This document shows, piece by piece, positions 63,629 through 64,000 of a stretch of 64,000 nt of DNA; position 1 is the stretch's first letter, and each line of letters starts with the position of its first letter. The position numbers and the translations under genes were made by a program. A model generated the notes under the pieces. The model was not told the DNA's origin, searched no databases, and was given only the letters and a program-made list of their open reading frames with translations. Origin of the DNA: Marsupella aquatica (Eukaryota; Marchantiophyta); the NCBI GenBank assembly GCA_973895155.1, contig OZ316895.1, positions 23,746,001 through 23,810,000 of the forward strand, in the 5' to 3' direction.

Positions 63629-64000
63629 GTGCATTTGTAAAGCTCTTTTTATAACTTTCTTTCTGTCCAAACGTTATCTCCAGTTCGCATCTCGAACCTC
63701 GTTTCTCGTGGTCACACAGAAACCTCTAATAAGTAAGGCTCGCCATTCATGACAAAGAAGAAAAGCCAAGAAAAGTTGAATCGCAGCGAATCCCCCTGTG
63801 TTAGAACAATTTTCGGGGCTAGATTCTAATCTAATAAATCACAGGTAGCGCCGAATTGATCGATTAACGAAAGTCTGAAACCATGTCCACAAAACTTGAG
63901 CGGTTCGTGTAGAGGAAGTCGGTTGTAGTGACTGGATCATTGTGGAGTGGCAAACCATGTATGCACGTAGGAAAACTACACTGTTTGGGAACTTCAGGCA
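63629..64000. other. Kinesin intron to the window edge
   Basis: No further motor-domain exon is recognisable. A possible acceptor CTCCAG near 63684 is followed by an open stretch that does not read like kinesin. The intron is probably longer than the window. Confidence 0.45.

Noticed and set aside
63684-63740. A fourth kinesin exon
   Set aside because: An acceptor-like CTCCAG is followed by an open stretch that does not match the motor sequence expected after the P-loop.

Overview
The window is nuclear DNA of a land plant. It holds intron-containing plant-type genes (GT-AG introns), a Ty1/copia LTR retrotransposon, a solo LTR and many tandem and dispersed repeats. The gene set (plant ENO3-type enolase, a PUB62/63-like U-box protein, a SAUR, ribosomal protein P1, TAF13, PITHD1-type protein, a kinesin) suits a non-seed plant such as a bryophyte. 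That last step is inference; no sequence feature fixes the genus.

Layout. 0-2.1 kb: TAF13 (+), with a tandem repeat on its 5' side and decaying copies of its own C-terminal coding module after the stop codon. 2.1-8.9 kb: repeat-rich intergenic DNA. 8.9-9.4 kb: an intronless SAUR (+). 9.9-10.0 kb: a perfect 24-bp palindrome just upstream of a TATA box. 10.5-16.9 kb: tandem duplications, a foldback element and a GC-rich island. 17.06-21.44 kb: a complete 13-exon ENO3-type enolase (-), reconstructed exon by exon (477 aa). 21.5-31.2 kb: gene-poor, with a satellite-like array. 31.2-32.3 kb: repeats and a small insertion whose edges are defined by an uninterrupted duplicate. 33.7-37.6 kb: a 7-exon U-box E3 ligase gene (+). 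40.1-41.4 kb: ribosomal stalk protein P1 (-, 4 exons). 43.1-44.2 kb: a GC-rich repeat island carrying a solo LTR. 48.1-48.7 kb: a single-exon PITH-domain gene (-). 52.2-57.9 kb: a complete but decayed copia element (-) with identical 5-bp target duplications. 59.0-60.2 kb: two tandem arrays. 62.7 kb to the edge: the first motor-domain exons of a kinesin gene (+).

The genes are unrelated housekeeping and signalling genes (transcription initiation, auxin response, glycolysis, ubiquitination, translation, microtubule motor) with no operon-like or cluster logic. The recurring theme is local tandem duplication: almost every intergenic stretch carries one or more 2- to 8-copy arrays with units of about 26-235 bp. 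The least ordinary structures are the copia element, whose gag is joined in frame to the integrase core with no protease between them and whose leader carries eight evenly spaced hairpins, and the decaying coding repeat behind TAF13.
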